Positions 35,427 to 43,344 of a stretch of DNA of 64,000 nucleotides are shown here, piece by piece; position 1 is the stretch's first letter; each line of letters begins with the position of its first letter. The DNA comes from Sphingopyxis sp. BSN-002. GTDB lineage: Bacteria > Pseudomonadota > Alphaproteobacteria > Sphingomonadales > Sphingomonadaceae. Made by a program: the position numbers and the translations under genes. The stretch spans positions 1,692,501-1,756,500 of the forward strand of contig NZ_CP091804.1 of the NCBI RefSeq assembly GCF_022024275.1, written 5' to 3'. The notes beneath the pieces are model-generated. The model made no database searches and was not told the DNA's origin. It saw nothing but the letters and a program-made list of their open reading frames with translations.

Positions 35427-37715
35427 ATGGCGGGTATCCGGGACAAAGTGGGGACAGACAAAAGGCGCCTGCCGCACGTCAGCCGCCGGTCGATCCTCGT
35501 CGGCGCGACCGCTGCAGGCGGCCTCGCGATCGCATGGACGCTCTGGCCGCGCGACTATCAGCCGAACCTGACCGCCGCGAAAGGCGAGCATGTTTTCAAC
35601 GCCTTCCTGAAGATCGGCGACGACGGCCATATCGCGATGGTGGTCCCGCAGTGCGAGATGGGCCAAGGCGTCACGACGCTGCTGCCGCAGATCATGGCCG
35701 ACGAACTTGGCGCCGACTGGCGGACCATCGCGGTCGAGACCGCCCCGATCAGCCCGCTCTATACCAACACCTTGCTCGTCGACGAGGATAGCGCGACCTT
35801 CATGCCGCGCAGCCTCGTTCCCGATTTCGTCGCCGACGTCCGCGGCTGGGCGCGGCGCGAATGGGCGGTGCGCCATGCCGTGATGCTCACCGCCAACTCG
35901 TCGTCGGTGCGGATGTTCGAGGCACCGTGCCGCGAGGCGGCGGCGCAGGCGCGCGCGCTGCTGATGATGGCGGCCGCCCGGCGCTGGGACGCCGACTGGG
36001 AAAGCTGCGACACGCAGGACGGCTTCGTCATCCATGGAAAGAAAAAGCTGCGCTTCGCCGAGCTTGCCGCCGCCGCAGCCCTTCTCGAGCCGCCGGCCGA
36101 ACCGGTCTATCGCGCGTCGAGCGCCGATCCGCTGTACGGCAAGGAACTGACCCGGCTAGATCTCCCCGCCAAGATCGACGGATCGGCCAACTATGCCGGC
36201 GACATCCGCCTGCCCGACATGGTGTTCGCCGCCATCCGGCAGGGTCCGCTCGGCGCGACGCGCCTCAAGAGCATCGACCGCAAGGCGGGAATGAAATCGC
36301 CCGGCCTGCTCCATATCGTCGAGCACGAACGCTGGCTCGCCACCGTTGCGCGCAACTGGTGGGCCGCGAACCAGGCACTCGACCGTTTTGCGCCGGTATT
36401 CGAAACGGCAGGGGCACCGATTTCCTCATCGCGTATCGACAAGTCGCTGAAGGCTGCGCTCAAGGCCGATGGCTATCGCATGCGCCAGAATGGCGATGTC
36501 GCGGGGGCAATGGAGGGCCGGACCAAGATTGCGGCGCACTACGCCGTCGCGCCGGCGCTGCACGCCCCGATCGAAACGCGCACCGCAACCGCCGCACCCG
36601 ACGGCACAAGGCTGCGCGTCTGGGTTGCCACCCAGGCGCCCGCCCAGTGCCGCGATGCGATCGCGCGGGCGACGGGGCTTTCGGAATCGAGCGTCACCCT
36701 GTTCCCGATGATGGCCGGCGGATCGTTCGACGCCTGCCTCGACCACAGCGCCGCCGTGCAGGCCGCAATCATCGCGCTCCGGATCAACCGCCCGGTCCAG
36801 CTTGCCTGGTCGCGCGCCGAAGAGATCATGCGCGATATCCCCCGCGCCCCGGCGCGCGCGAAGATGACCGCGACGCTCAACGCTGCGGGCGGAATCGATG
36901 CCCTTGTCGCGCGAATTGCCGTCCCGCCGAGCACGCATGAGTTTCGCGACCGCCTGTTCGGCAATACCCCGCCCGATGTCGCACAGCGCGCCGCCGCCGG
37001 ATCGCCCGACGCAGTCGCAGTCGAGGGTGCGATCGGCGCCTATGACATCCCCCATTTTGCGGTCGATCATTGCCCGGCGGATATCGGCCTGCCTACCGGT
37101 CGCTGGCGCGGCAACGCCGACAGCTACACCGCCTTCTTCACCGAATGCTTCGTCGACGAGCTGGCGGCGCGCGCGAACAGCGACCCGCTCTCCTACCGGA
37201 TGGCGATGCTCGGACAATCACCGCTGCTTGCACGCTGCCTGCTCACCGCGACCAGCCTCGGCGGCTGGGAGGGCGGCGTAACGGGGACGGCGCAAGGCCT
37301 GGCCTGCCACAGCATGCGCGGCAGCCACATCGCGCTGATGGCGACCGCGCGACCCAGCGAGAGCGGGCTGCAGGTCGAACAGCTTGTTGCGGTCGTCGAC
37401 GCCGGGCGGCTCGTGAACCCGGCGATCGCCAGACAGCAGGTCGAGGGCGGGCTGATCTTCGGCCTTGCCGCTGCCGTCGGCGCGACCACCGACTATAAGG
37501 GGGGAATCGCGACCGCCCGCAAGCTGGCGCAGCTCGGGCTGCCGCGCCTGTCGCAAAGCCCCCAGATCCTGATCGAATTCGTCGAAAGCGACCGCGATCC
37601 CGGCGGGCTCGGCGAAATCGGTGTCCCCGTCGTTGCGCCGGCAATTGCGAACGCGATGGCCGCGGCCACCGGACGCCGGACCCGCCGCCTGCCGCTTTCG
37701 GCCCGGCCGGCGTGA
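35427..37715 (+). CDS. Twin-arginine-exported molybdenum hydroxylase large subunit (IorB-like)
   Basis: 762 residues of the xanthine dehydrogenase/aldehyde oxidase family, closest in layout to isoquinoline 1-oxidoreductase beta subunits. A Tat signal (SRRSILVG, about 19-26) is followed by a hydrophobic stretch. The molybdopterin-binding domains show FNAFLKIGDDGHIAMVVPQCEMGQG (molybdenum cofactor region) and, near the C-terminus, PGGLGEIGVPVVAPAIANA, which carries the catalytic-type Glu. The expected [2Fe-2S] small subunit is not adjacent. Its stop overlaps hemH (GTGA). Substrate unknown. Confidence 0.88.
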   Translation: MAGIRDKVGTDKRRLPHVSRRSILVGATAAGGLAIAWTLWPRDYQPNLTAAKGEHVFNAFLKIGDDGHIAMVVPQCEMGQGVTTLLPQIMADELGADWRTIAVETAPISPLYTNTLLVDEDSATFMPRSLVPDFVADVRGWARREWAVRHAVMLTANSSSVRMFEAPCREAAAQARALLMMAAARRWDADWESCDTQDGFVIHGKKKLRFAELAAAAALLEPPAEPVYRASSADPLYGKELTRLDLPAKIDGSANYAGDIRLPDMVFAAIRQGPLGATRLKSIDRKAGMKSPGLLHIVEHERWLATVARNWWAANQALDRFAPVFETAGAPISSSRIDKSLKAALKADGYRMRQNGDVAGAMEGRTKIAAHYAVAPALHAPIETRTATAAPDGTRLRVWVATQAPAQCRDAIARATGLSESSVTLFPMMAGGSFDACLDHSAAVQAAIIALRINRPVQLAWSRAEEIMRDIPRAPARAKMTATLNAAGGIDALVARIAVPPSTHEFRDRLFGNTPPDVAQRAAAGSPDAVAVEGAIGAYDIPHFAVDHCPADIGLPTGRWRGNADSYTAFFTECFVDELAARANSDPLSYRMAMLGQSPLLARCLLTATSLGGWEGGVTGTAQGLACHSMRGSHIALMATARPSESGLQVEQLVAVVDAGRLVNPAIARQQVEGGLIFGLAAAVGATTDYKGGIATARKLAQLGLPRLSQSPQILIEFVESDRDPGGLGEIGVPVVAPAIANAMAAATGRRTRRLPLSARPA

Positions 37716-38686
37716 GCGATGCCACGCCGGATATCGGCGTCCTCATCGTCAATCTGGGCACGCCGGACGCGCCGACCGCTGCCGCGGTGCGCAAATATCT
37801 TGCCGAATTTCTGAGCGACCGCCGCGTCGTCGAGATCCCGGCCCTGCTGTGGCAACCGATCCTGCGCGGCGTCATCCTGCCGACGCGACCGCGCAAATCG
37901 GCGCACGCCTACGCACAGGTCTGGACCGAAGAGGGCTCGCCCCTCGCCGCCATCACGCGGCGCCAGACCGCCGCGCTGCAATCCGCTCTCGGCGAAGACG
38001 TCACCGTCGCCCATGCGATGCGTTACGGGCAGCCCGCGATCGGCCCGGCGATCGACGCACTCCTGGCCTCGGGATGCCGGCGTATTCTCGTCGCCCCGCT
38101 CTACCCGCAATATTGCGGAGCCACGACTGCGACCGTCGTCGATGCGGTGAACGGCCATCTTGCCGGCCTGCGGTCGCAGCCGACCCTGCGCTTCCTGCCC
38201 CCTTACGGCGCCGACCCCGCCTATCTCGACGCGCTGAAGGCGTCGATCGAGGCGGGCCTGTCCTCGCTGAGTTTCACGCCCGACGTCCTGCTCGCAAGCT
38301 TTCACGGCATGCCCGAACGCACGCGGACGCTCGGCGACCCCTATCATGACGAGTGCCAGGCGACCGCCAGGCTGCTCGCAGACGCGCTCGGGCGACCGGT
38401 CGAGGTCGCGTTCCAGTCGCGTTTCGGCCGCGCCCGATGGCTCGAACCCGCAACCGACGCAACGCTCGAACGGCTTGGCCGAGACGGCAGAAGCGTGGCG
38501 GTTTTCGCTCCCGGTTTTGCCGCTGACTGCCTCGAAACGCTCGAGGAACTGGCGATCCGCGGCAAGGAGCAATATCGCGCGGCGGGCGGCAGCAATTTCG
38601 CCTATCTGCCGTGCCTCAACGACACCGCGCCCGGCGTCGGCATGCTGGTCGCGCTGATCCGCCGCGAACTGGCCGGATGGCGTTGA
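37712..38686 (+). CDS. hemH: Ferrochelatase
   Basis: 324 residues from a GTG that overlaps the upstream stop (GTGA). It inserts ferrous iron into protoporphyrin IX, the last step of heme synthesis. The opening GVLIVNLGTPDAPT is a family hallmark. The active-site histidine is in SFHGMPERT (about residue 196) and the conserved glutamate in APGFAADCLETLEEL. Length fits the bacterial single-domain enzyme. Coupling to a molybdenum hydroxylase gene is unusual. Confidence 0.95.
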   Translation: MSDATPDIGVLIVNLGTPDAPTAAAVRKYLAEFLSDRRVVEIPALLWQPILRGVILPTRPRKSAHAYAQVWTEEGSPLAAITRRQTAALQSALGEDVTVAHAMRYGQPAIGPAIDALLASGCRRILVAPLYPQYCGATTATVVDAVNGHLAGLRSQPTLRFLPPYGADPAYLDALKASIEAGLSSLSFTPDVLLASFHGMPERTRTLGDPYHDECQATARLLADALGRPVEVAFQSRFGRARWLEPATDATLERLGRDGRSVAVFAPGFAADCLETLEELAIRGKEQYRAAGGSNFAYLPCLNDTAPGVGMLVALIRRELAGWR

Positions 38687-38781
38687 TCTAGCGCGCGCTT
38701 ACTTCCTGTTTAGGTCCTTGGTTTAGGGTCGTTCGACGCGGCGCCGGGTCTGGCCGGACGCTGCAACCGGAAGGACGGACG

Positions 38782-40503
38782 ATGAGCGACCTCAACAGCG
38801 CGGCGCTGACACTTGGCGGCCTGATGCTCGCATGGGCGCTGGTCATGTTCGCGATATGGTGGATGCGCCGGCCGCGTTCCGAAACACCGGCCTATGAGGG
38901 ACTGCCGGTACCTCGCGAAAGCCGCATGCCCGCCCTCCCCAAACTCTCGCGCAAGGCCGCTCCGGAACCGGAGCCGGTGGAGATTTCCGCTTCGCGCCTC
39001 GCGCGGATCAGCGGGAAATCGACGCGATGGGAGGATATTCCGTCGACCCTCGAACCCGAGATGGCGGTGGAACCCGGGATCGTACCGGTCCCCGACGACA
39101 GCCTCGCAGCGGAGGCCCCGACGCTTTCCCGCGAACCGGCGGACGAGCCTGTGACGCCGACGACCGGATACCGGCCGGAATCCATGCCGGAACCGGCGGA
39201 CGAAGCGCCGGTTCCCGATGAGGCGACGCTCGAATCGCTCGCGTCCGAGGTCGAACGGCAGGCATGGCTGACCGGACAGCCGGCGGCCGATCGTCCGGAC
39301 GGCGACGACGCCACCGCAGAACAGCCCGTTGCCGACAAGATAATCGTCCGGCTTGTGCCGCAGACCCCCCCGCGCGATGCACTCTTTCGCAAGAGCTGGC
39401 TGGGCGGCCGCCCGCATCTGCCTGCGGCGATCGACTGGCCGCGCGTCGACGGAGCCGATGGCGACTTCCTCGCGCAGATCGCCTGCACCGACTTGCCCGG
39501 CGCCTTGTGGGACGGACTCGGTCCGCGCAAGGGCTGGCTCGCATTCTTCGCGAATCCCGATTCGGGGGCGGTAACCGCATTGCACCTGACCGAAGAAGGT
39601 GTGCCGCGCGATCCGCCGCGCGCGCCCGGCAGCGTCTATTTCCATCCCTATGGCATCGATTCGGCCGATCTCATGCCGCTCGCGATCCGCGCTTTTCCCG
39701 AATGGCCTGTCGATCCGGTGACGGTCGAGCCGGGCGAAGCCGATCCGCGCGAGGCGCCGACCGCCGATGCGACCGCCCTGCTCGCGGCCGACTATGACAT
39801 CGCCGATCCCGCCTTCCACCCGTTCGACTGGGCCAGCATGCTCGCGCTTGCCGATATCCTCGAGGCCCGCCTCCTCCAGCAGCCTCCGGGCGGCACGGCA
39901 CCCGACGATGCGAGCGACGAACTGGCACAGGCGATCGCCGACGCGGACGAACGCAACCGCGAATCGGTACAACGCGCAGCCGAGATCGTCTCGATCATTC
40001 GCGAAGGCGCCGAACATGGAGGATCCTTCTCGCCGCCCGACGCGACCGCAGTAATGGCCGGGCTCCACGCGATTCGCTGGACACGCGTCTGGACCGTCGC
40101 CGACGAGGAAAGCGGTGAGGACCAGGTCGAAACGGTAACCCTCCCGCTCACCCGCCACCGGCCCGACGGCGACCTTTGGGTCGATGCCTATCGCACGGTC
40201 CTGTTCGACCATGCGAAGCACGCCTGGTGCCGGAAGCCCGATATGCTGTCCGCACCGGCGCGCGCCTTCTTCGAGCCGCTGTGGGAAGCCATGGCGGCGC
40301 CCGAAATGCCGTCGATGGGCAATTTCCCCTCGCGGCATGCCGTCGGCTTCGACGACGAGCGCGACGTCGTGATGCTCGAATTTCCGGCAGGCGGCCTGAT
40401 GAGTCGCGGTCGCCGCGACGGCGGAAATCTGGTCCTCGCCATCCGCAAGGCCGACCTTGCCGCGGGCGATTTTTCGAAGATGCGGGTGCTGGCCGGTAAC
40501 TGA
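38782..40503 (+). CDS. Membrane-anchored DUF1963 (YwqG-like) protein
   Basis: 573 residues. One N-terminal helix (about 9-27) anchors it. An acidic, Pro/Glu-rich linker runs to about 185. The DUF1963 domain starts near RKSWLGGRPHLPAAIDWP, continues with DFLAQIACTDLPG and LAFFANPDSG, and ends near HAVGFDDERDVVMLEFP. DUF1963 proteins have no firm function. The gene stands between hemH and phbB with its own spacer on both sides. Confidence 0.8.
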   Translation: MSDLNSAALTLGGLMLAWALVMFAIWWMRRPRSETPAYEGLPVPRESRMPALPKLSRKAAPEPEPVEISASRLARISGKSTRWEDIPSTLEPEMAVEPGIVPVPDDSLAAEAPTLSREPADEPVTPTTGYRPESMPEPADEAPVPDEATLESLASEVERQAWLTGQPAADRPDGDDATAEQPVADKIIVRLVPQTPPRDALFRKSWLGGRPHLPAAIDWPRVDGADGDFLAQIACTDLPGALWDGLGPRKGWLAFFANPDSGAVTALHLTEEGVPRDPPRAPGSVYFHPYGIDSADLMPLAIRAFPEWPVDPVTVEPGEADPREAPTADATALLAADYDIADPAFHPFDWASMLALADILEARLLQQPPGGTAPDDASDELAQAIADADERNRESVQRAAEIVSIIREGAEHGGSFSPPDATAVMAGLHAIRWTRVWTVADEESGEDQVETVTLPLTRHRPDGDLWVDAYRTVLFDHAKHAWCRKPDMLSAPARAFFEPLWEAMAAPEMPSMGNFPSRHAVGFDDERDVVMLEFPAGGLMSRGRRDGGNLVLAIRKADLAAGDFSKMRVLAGN

Positions 40504-40609
40504 CTGTACCGCCTTCCCGAATTGCCGCTGATTGACGTTCCGGTCAACTTGCGGGGCGCCGGGACGCGTCCTAAGCAAAGCCCTGAAAGTCATTTGGGAG
40601 ACCGGCAAC

Positions 40610-41332
40610 ATGGCACGTATCGCAATCGTCACGGGTGGCAGCCGCGGCATCGGGGAAGCAATTTCGCTGAAACTGAAGGAACAGGGCGTCACCGTCGTCG
40701 CCAACTATGCCGGCAATGACGACAAGGCGCGCGAATTCACCGATCGCACGGGAATAGCGGCGCGCAAATGGGACGTCGGCGACCATGAGGCGTGCCTCGA
40801 AAATTGCGCCGCGATCGCCGCCGAATTCGGCCCGATCGACATCGTCGTCAATAATGCCGGGATCACCCGCGACGGGACCCTCGCCCGCATGCAATATTGC
40901 GACTGGGACGATGTGATGCGCGTCAACCTGGGCGGCTGCTTCAACATGGCGAAGGCGACCTTCCCCGGCATGGTCGAACGCGGATGGGGCCGCATCGTCA
41001 ACATCGGGTCGATCAACGGTCAGGCAGGCCAGTACGGGCAGGTCAACTACGCCGCGGCGAAATCGGGAATCCACGGGTTCACGAAAGCGCTTGCGCAGGA
41101 AGGCGCCAAGAAGGGCGTCACCGTCAACGCGATCGCGCCCGGCTATATCGACACCGACATGGTGGCGGCGGTCCCCGCGCCGGTGCTGGAAAAGATCGTC
41201 GCGAAGATTCCGGTCGGACGCCTCGGCCAGGCCGACGAGATCGCACGCGGCGTCGCATTCCTGTGCAGCGAGGATGCGGGCTTCGTCACCGGATCGACGA
41301 TGTCGATCAACGGCGGACAGCATATGTATTGA
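40610..41332 (+). CDS. phbB: NADPH-dependent acetoacetyl-CoA reductase
   Basis: 240-residue short-chain dehydrogenase. It reduces acetoacetyl-CoA to (R)-3-hydroxybutyryl-CoA for polyhydroxyalkanoate synthesis. The cofactor motif TGGSRGIG is at 8-15 and the catalytic residues are S134, Y147 and K151. NIGSINGQAGQYGQVNYAAAK closely matches PhbB enzymes, which separates it from FabG. ATG at 40610 follows GGGAG. No phaA or phaC is adjacent. Confidence 0.92.
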   Translation: MARIAIVTGGSRGIGEAISLKLKEQGVTVVANYAGNDDKAREFTDRTGIAARKWDVGDHEACLENCAAIAAEFGPIDIVVNNAGITRDGTLARMQYCDWDDVMRVNLGGCFNMAKATFPGMVERGWGRIVNIGSINGQAGQYGQVNYAAAKSGIHGFTKALAQEGAKKGVTVNAIAPGYIDTDMVAAVPAPVLEKIVAKIPVGRLGQADEIARGVAFLCSEDAGFVTGSTMSINGGQHMY

Positions 41333-41340
41333 CGATGGCA

Positions 41341-41373
41341 GGGGCGGCCTTGCCGCTGTGGCAAGACCGCCCC
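41341..41373. terminator. Strong bidirectional hairpin between convergent genes
   Basis: GGGGCGG (41341-41347) pairs with CCGCCCC (41367-41373), and inside it CTTGCC pairs with GGCAAG around a 5-base loop. It lies 9 bases after the phbB stop and about 14 bases beyond the end of the convergent HTH gene, so it can serve both. No long T-run follows on either side. Confidence 0.6.
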
Positions 41374-41386
41374 CGCTTCGTCATGG

Positions 41387-42142
41387 TCAATCGATCGTGC
41401 AACCGACCACGCGCCAGTTGCCGTCCTCCAGCGCCAGCGACACGGTTTCGGTCGCATCGGGCTTGTTGGCATAGCGCGTCCTGAACTTTACGACCTGATA
41501 GCCGTATGGCGGCGCCGGCACGAAATCCTCGCGAACCAGCTTGCGCGAGATCACCGCGCCGAGCGGGGCGCGAACCGATTGCGATACCGCGGTCCAGCGC
41601 TCGCTGGTGTTCAGCGCCTTGAACGCCTGTCCTGTGGCGTCCCAGCTCCCGCTCCAGTCGCCGGCGTCGACGAGCGCAAGCCACCGACGCGCCGACCCGG
41701 CGGCGGCGGTTTCCGCTGCAGGCGCGGATGGAGAGACGGTCTGCGGCGTAGCGCGAGCGCCGGTTCCTGACAGCGATGAAAAAGCAAGCAAGGCGAGACT
41801 GATCGACATAAGAATTCCTCCGATGACCCAGCCGGAGCGGCGCGACATGCGGGGAGCGCCGGCTGGTGACGGAGGGTCTTCCACATCCTGTGCGGCGGAG
41901 AATGCCCCGAAAGGTCTGTCCCCAGGGATTTGGCGGGTCCGGTGTTCGAACTCGCGGAGCTGCCGCGCGGCCTCGCGGCTGCTGGAAACCGCCATCTTGC
42001 GCCGCGCATCGCGGAGCCGTTCGTTGATGGTGTGAACCGAAAGCCCCAGATGGCGCGCCATAGACTTTGCGTCATAACCGCTGACCAGCAGGCGCAGCGT
42101 CTCCTTTTCCTTTTCGGTGAGCGACTGGAAACCTGCTGTCAT
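41387..42142 (-). CDS. Membrane-anchored LuxR-type HTH protein with DUF4019 domain
   Basis: 251 residues in three parts. Residues 5-65 are a LuxR/GerE helix-turn-helix (LTEKEKETLRLLVSGYDAKSMARHLGLS). A transmembrane helix lies at about 104-124. Residues 149-248 are a periplasmic DUF4019 domain (WLALVDAGDWSGSWDATG, RAPLGAVISRKL, GNWRVVGCTI). There is no receiver or autoinducer-binding domain. It looks like a one-component transmembrane regulator that senses an envelope signal. The signal and targets are unknown. Confidence 0.85.
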   Translation of the reverse strand: MTAGFQSLTEKEKETLRLLVSGYDAKSMARHLGLSVHTINERLRDARRKMAVSSSREAARQLREFEHRTRQIPGDRPFGAFSAAQDVEDPPSPAGAPRMSRRSGWVIGGILMSISLALLAFSSLSGTGARATPQTVSPSAPAAETAAAGSARRWLALVDAGDWSGSWDATGQAFKALNTSERWTAVSQSVRAPLGAVISRKLVREDFVPAPPYGYQVVKFRTRYANKPDATETVSLALEDGNWRVVGCTID

Positions 42143-42253
42143 GGCCTAACCTGCTTTCCCGGCTATCGGCCGCCCGGTCTAGGAAGCGGGCGAAATTCGA
42201 TCTACCCCAAATAAATCGTACCTTCCTCGCACGCCTACATTGTACACTCCGGC

Positions 42254-42490
42254 ATGCCTTCCGCCTATCATCCCCCGGTCAAGCGATCGGTGACCATCGC
42301 CGGCCACCCCACCTCGATCAGTCTCGAACCGATGTTCTGGGACGCGCTGGAGGCCGAAGCTGCACGACAGGCCCTGCCGCTCAACGCGCTCGTCGCGCGT
42401 ATCGACGTCGAACGGATGGAGGCGACATATCCGCCGAATCTGACCTCGGCGATACGGCAATGGTTGTGGCTGGGGATTCGGGCGGGCTAG
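42254..42490 (+). CDS. Ribbon-helix-helix protein
   Basis: 78 residues of the RHH_4 type. The N-terminal strand is PPVKRSVTIAGHPTSISLEPMFW and the helices follow with LEAEAARQALPLNALVARID. Members are short DNA-binding or accessory proteins common in alphaproteobacteria with no defined target. It diverges from the HTH/DUF4019 gene and its stop overlaps the convergent ATP-grasp gene by 4 bases. Confidence 0.82.
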   Translation: MPSAYHPPVKRSVTIAGHPTSISLEPMFWDALEAEAARQALPLNALVARIDVERMEATYPPNLTSAIRQWLWLGIRAG

Positions 42491-43344
42491 ATCGCCGCGT
42501 AGACCGCGTGGCCGAACGCCGCACCCCTGTCGGCGGCATGATGCAGGAATAGCGACGGCTCGATCAGTTCGAGCTCCATGATCCGGAGTTCCCCGGCTGC
42601 ATCGCCGACCATATCGACCCGGGCATAGACCGGCGGCGCAGGTGCGGCCGCGAGCGCCGCGGCGGCAAGATTCCGCGCGGCGGGGGTCGCCTCCCAGGGC
42701 TCTTCGCGGCCACCGAACTGTTCCTGTACCCGAAAGTCGCCCGACGCGGGGCGCTTGACGATGGCATGGCTGAAATGGCCGCCGAAGAAGAAGAGCGAAT
42801 ATTCGCCGTCGGTCAGGATGCCCGGCATCATCGGCTGTACGAGACGGCGCTGGCCGATCGCGTCGGCGGGGACCGAATCACCTGCGGCGACGCGGTGCGT
42901 GCCGTCTGCGCCGCCCGATATGGCGGGTTTGATCACGACCTCGTCGGCTCCGAGTGCCATGCGCGCATCGGCGAGACCGGCATCGTCGAGCGCCGCGACC
43001 TCGACCGTCGGAACGACCGCGACGCCCTTTGCGGCGAGTTCGGCGAGATAGGCCTTGTCGCTGTTCCAGCGCAGCACCGGCACCGGATTGACCACCGGCA
43101 GCGCTTCGGTTTCCAGACGGTCCAGCAGCGCATACCAGGCCGCGACATCGCGCTGATATCCCCAGGCGAAGAGCGGCAGGATCAGGTCATGGCCCGAAAG
43201 GTCGCCCGGATCGGTCCACACCCGCTGCTCGACGATCAGCCCCGCCGCCGACAGCGCCGCCGCCTTGCGGGCGAAGGCGGGCTGCCACTTTTCGTAATAG
43301 TCGGGCGTCGGGACGAGGATCGCGACGCGGGGCTGGAACGGCAT
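42487..43344 (-). CDS. ATP-grasp ligase-like protein
   Basis: 285 residues. The N-terminal part (RVAILVPTPDYYEKW) is a Rossmann-like pre-domain. The ATP-grasp core shows NSDKAYLAELAAKGVAVVPT, DEVVIKPAISGGADGTHRV (nucleotide-binding lysine and Gly-rich loop) and RIMELELIEPSLFL (metal-binding acidic residues). It resembles the RimK/glutathione synthetase and DcsG-like groups, which join an acid to an amine. Start shares one base with the GDH stop (TAATG), so it depends on GDH translation. Substrates are unknown. Confidence 0.82.
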   Translation of the reverse strand: MPFQPRVAILVPTPDYYEKWQPAFARKAAALSAAGLIVEQRVWTDPGDLSGHDLILPLFAWGYQRDVAAWYALLDRLETEALPVVNPVPVLRWNSDKAYLAELAAKGVAVVPTVEVAALDDAGLADARMALGADEVVIKPAISGGADGTHRVAAGDSVPADAIGQRRLVQPMMPGILTDGEYSLFFFGGHFSHAIVKRPASGDFRVQEQFGGREEPWEATPAARNLAAAALAAAPAPPVYARVDMVGDAAGELRIMELELIEPSLFLHHAADRGAAFGHAVYAAI

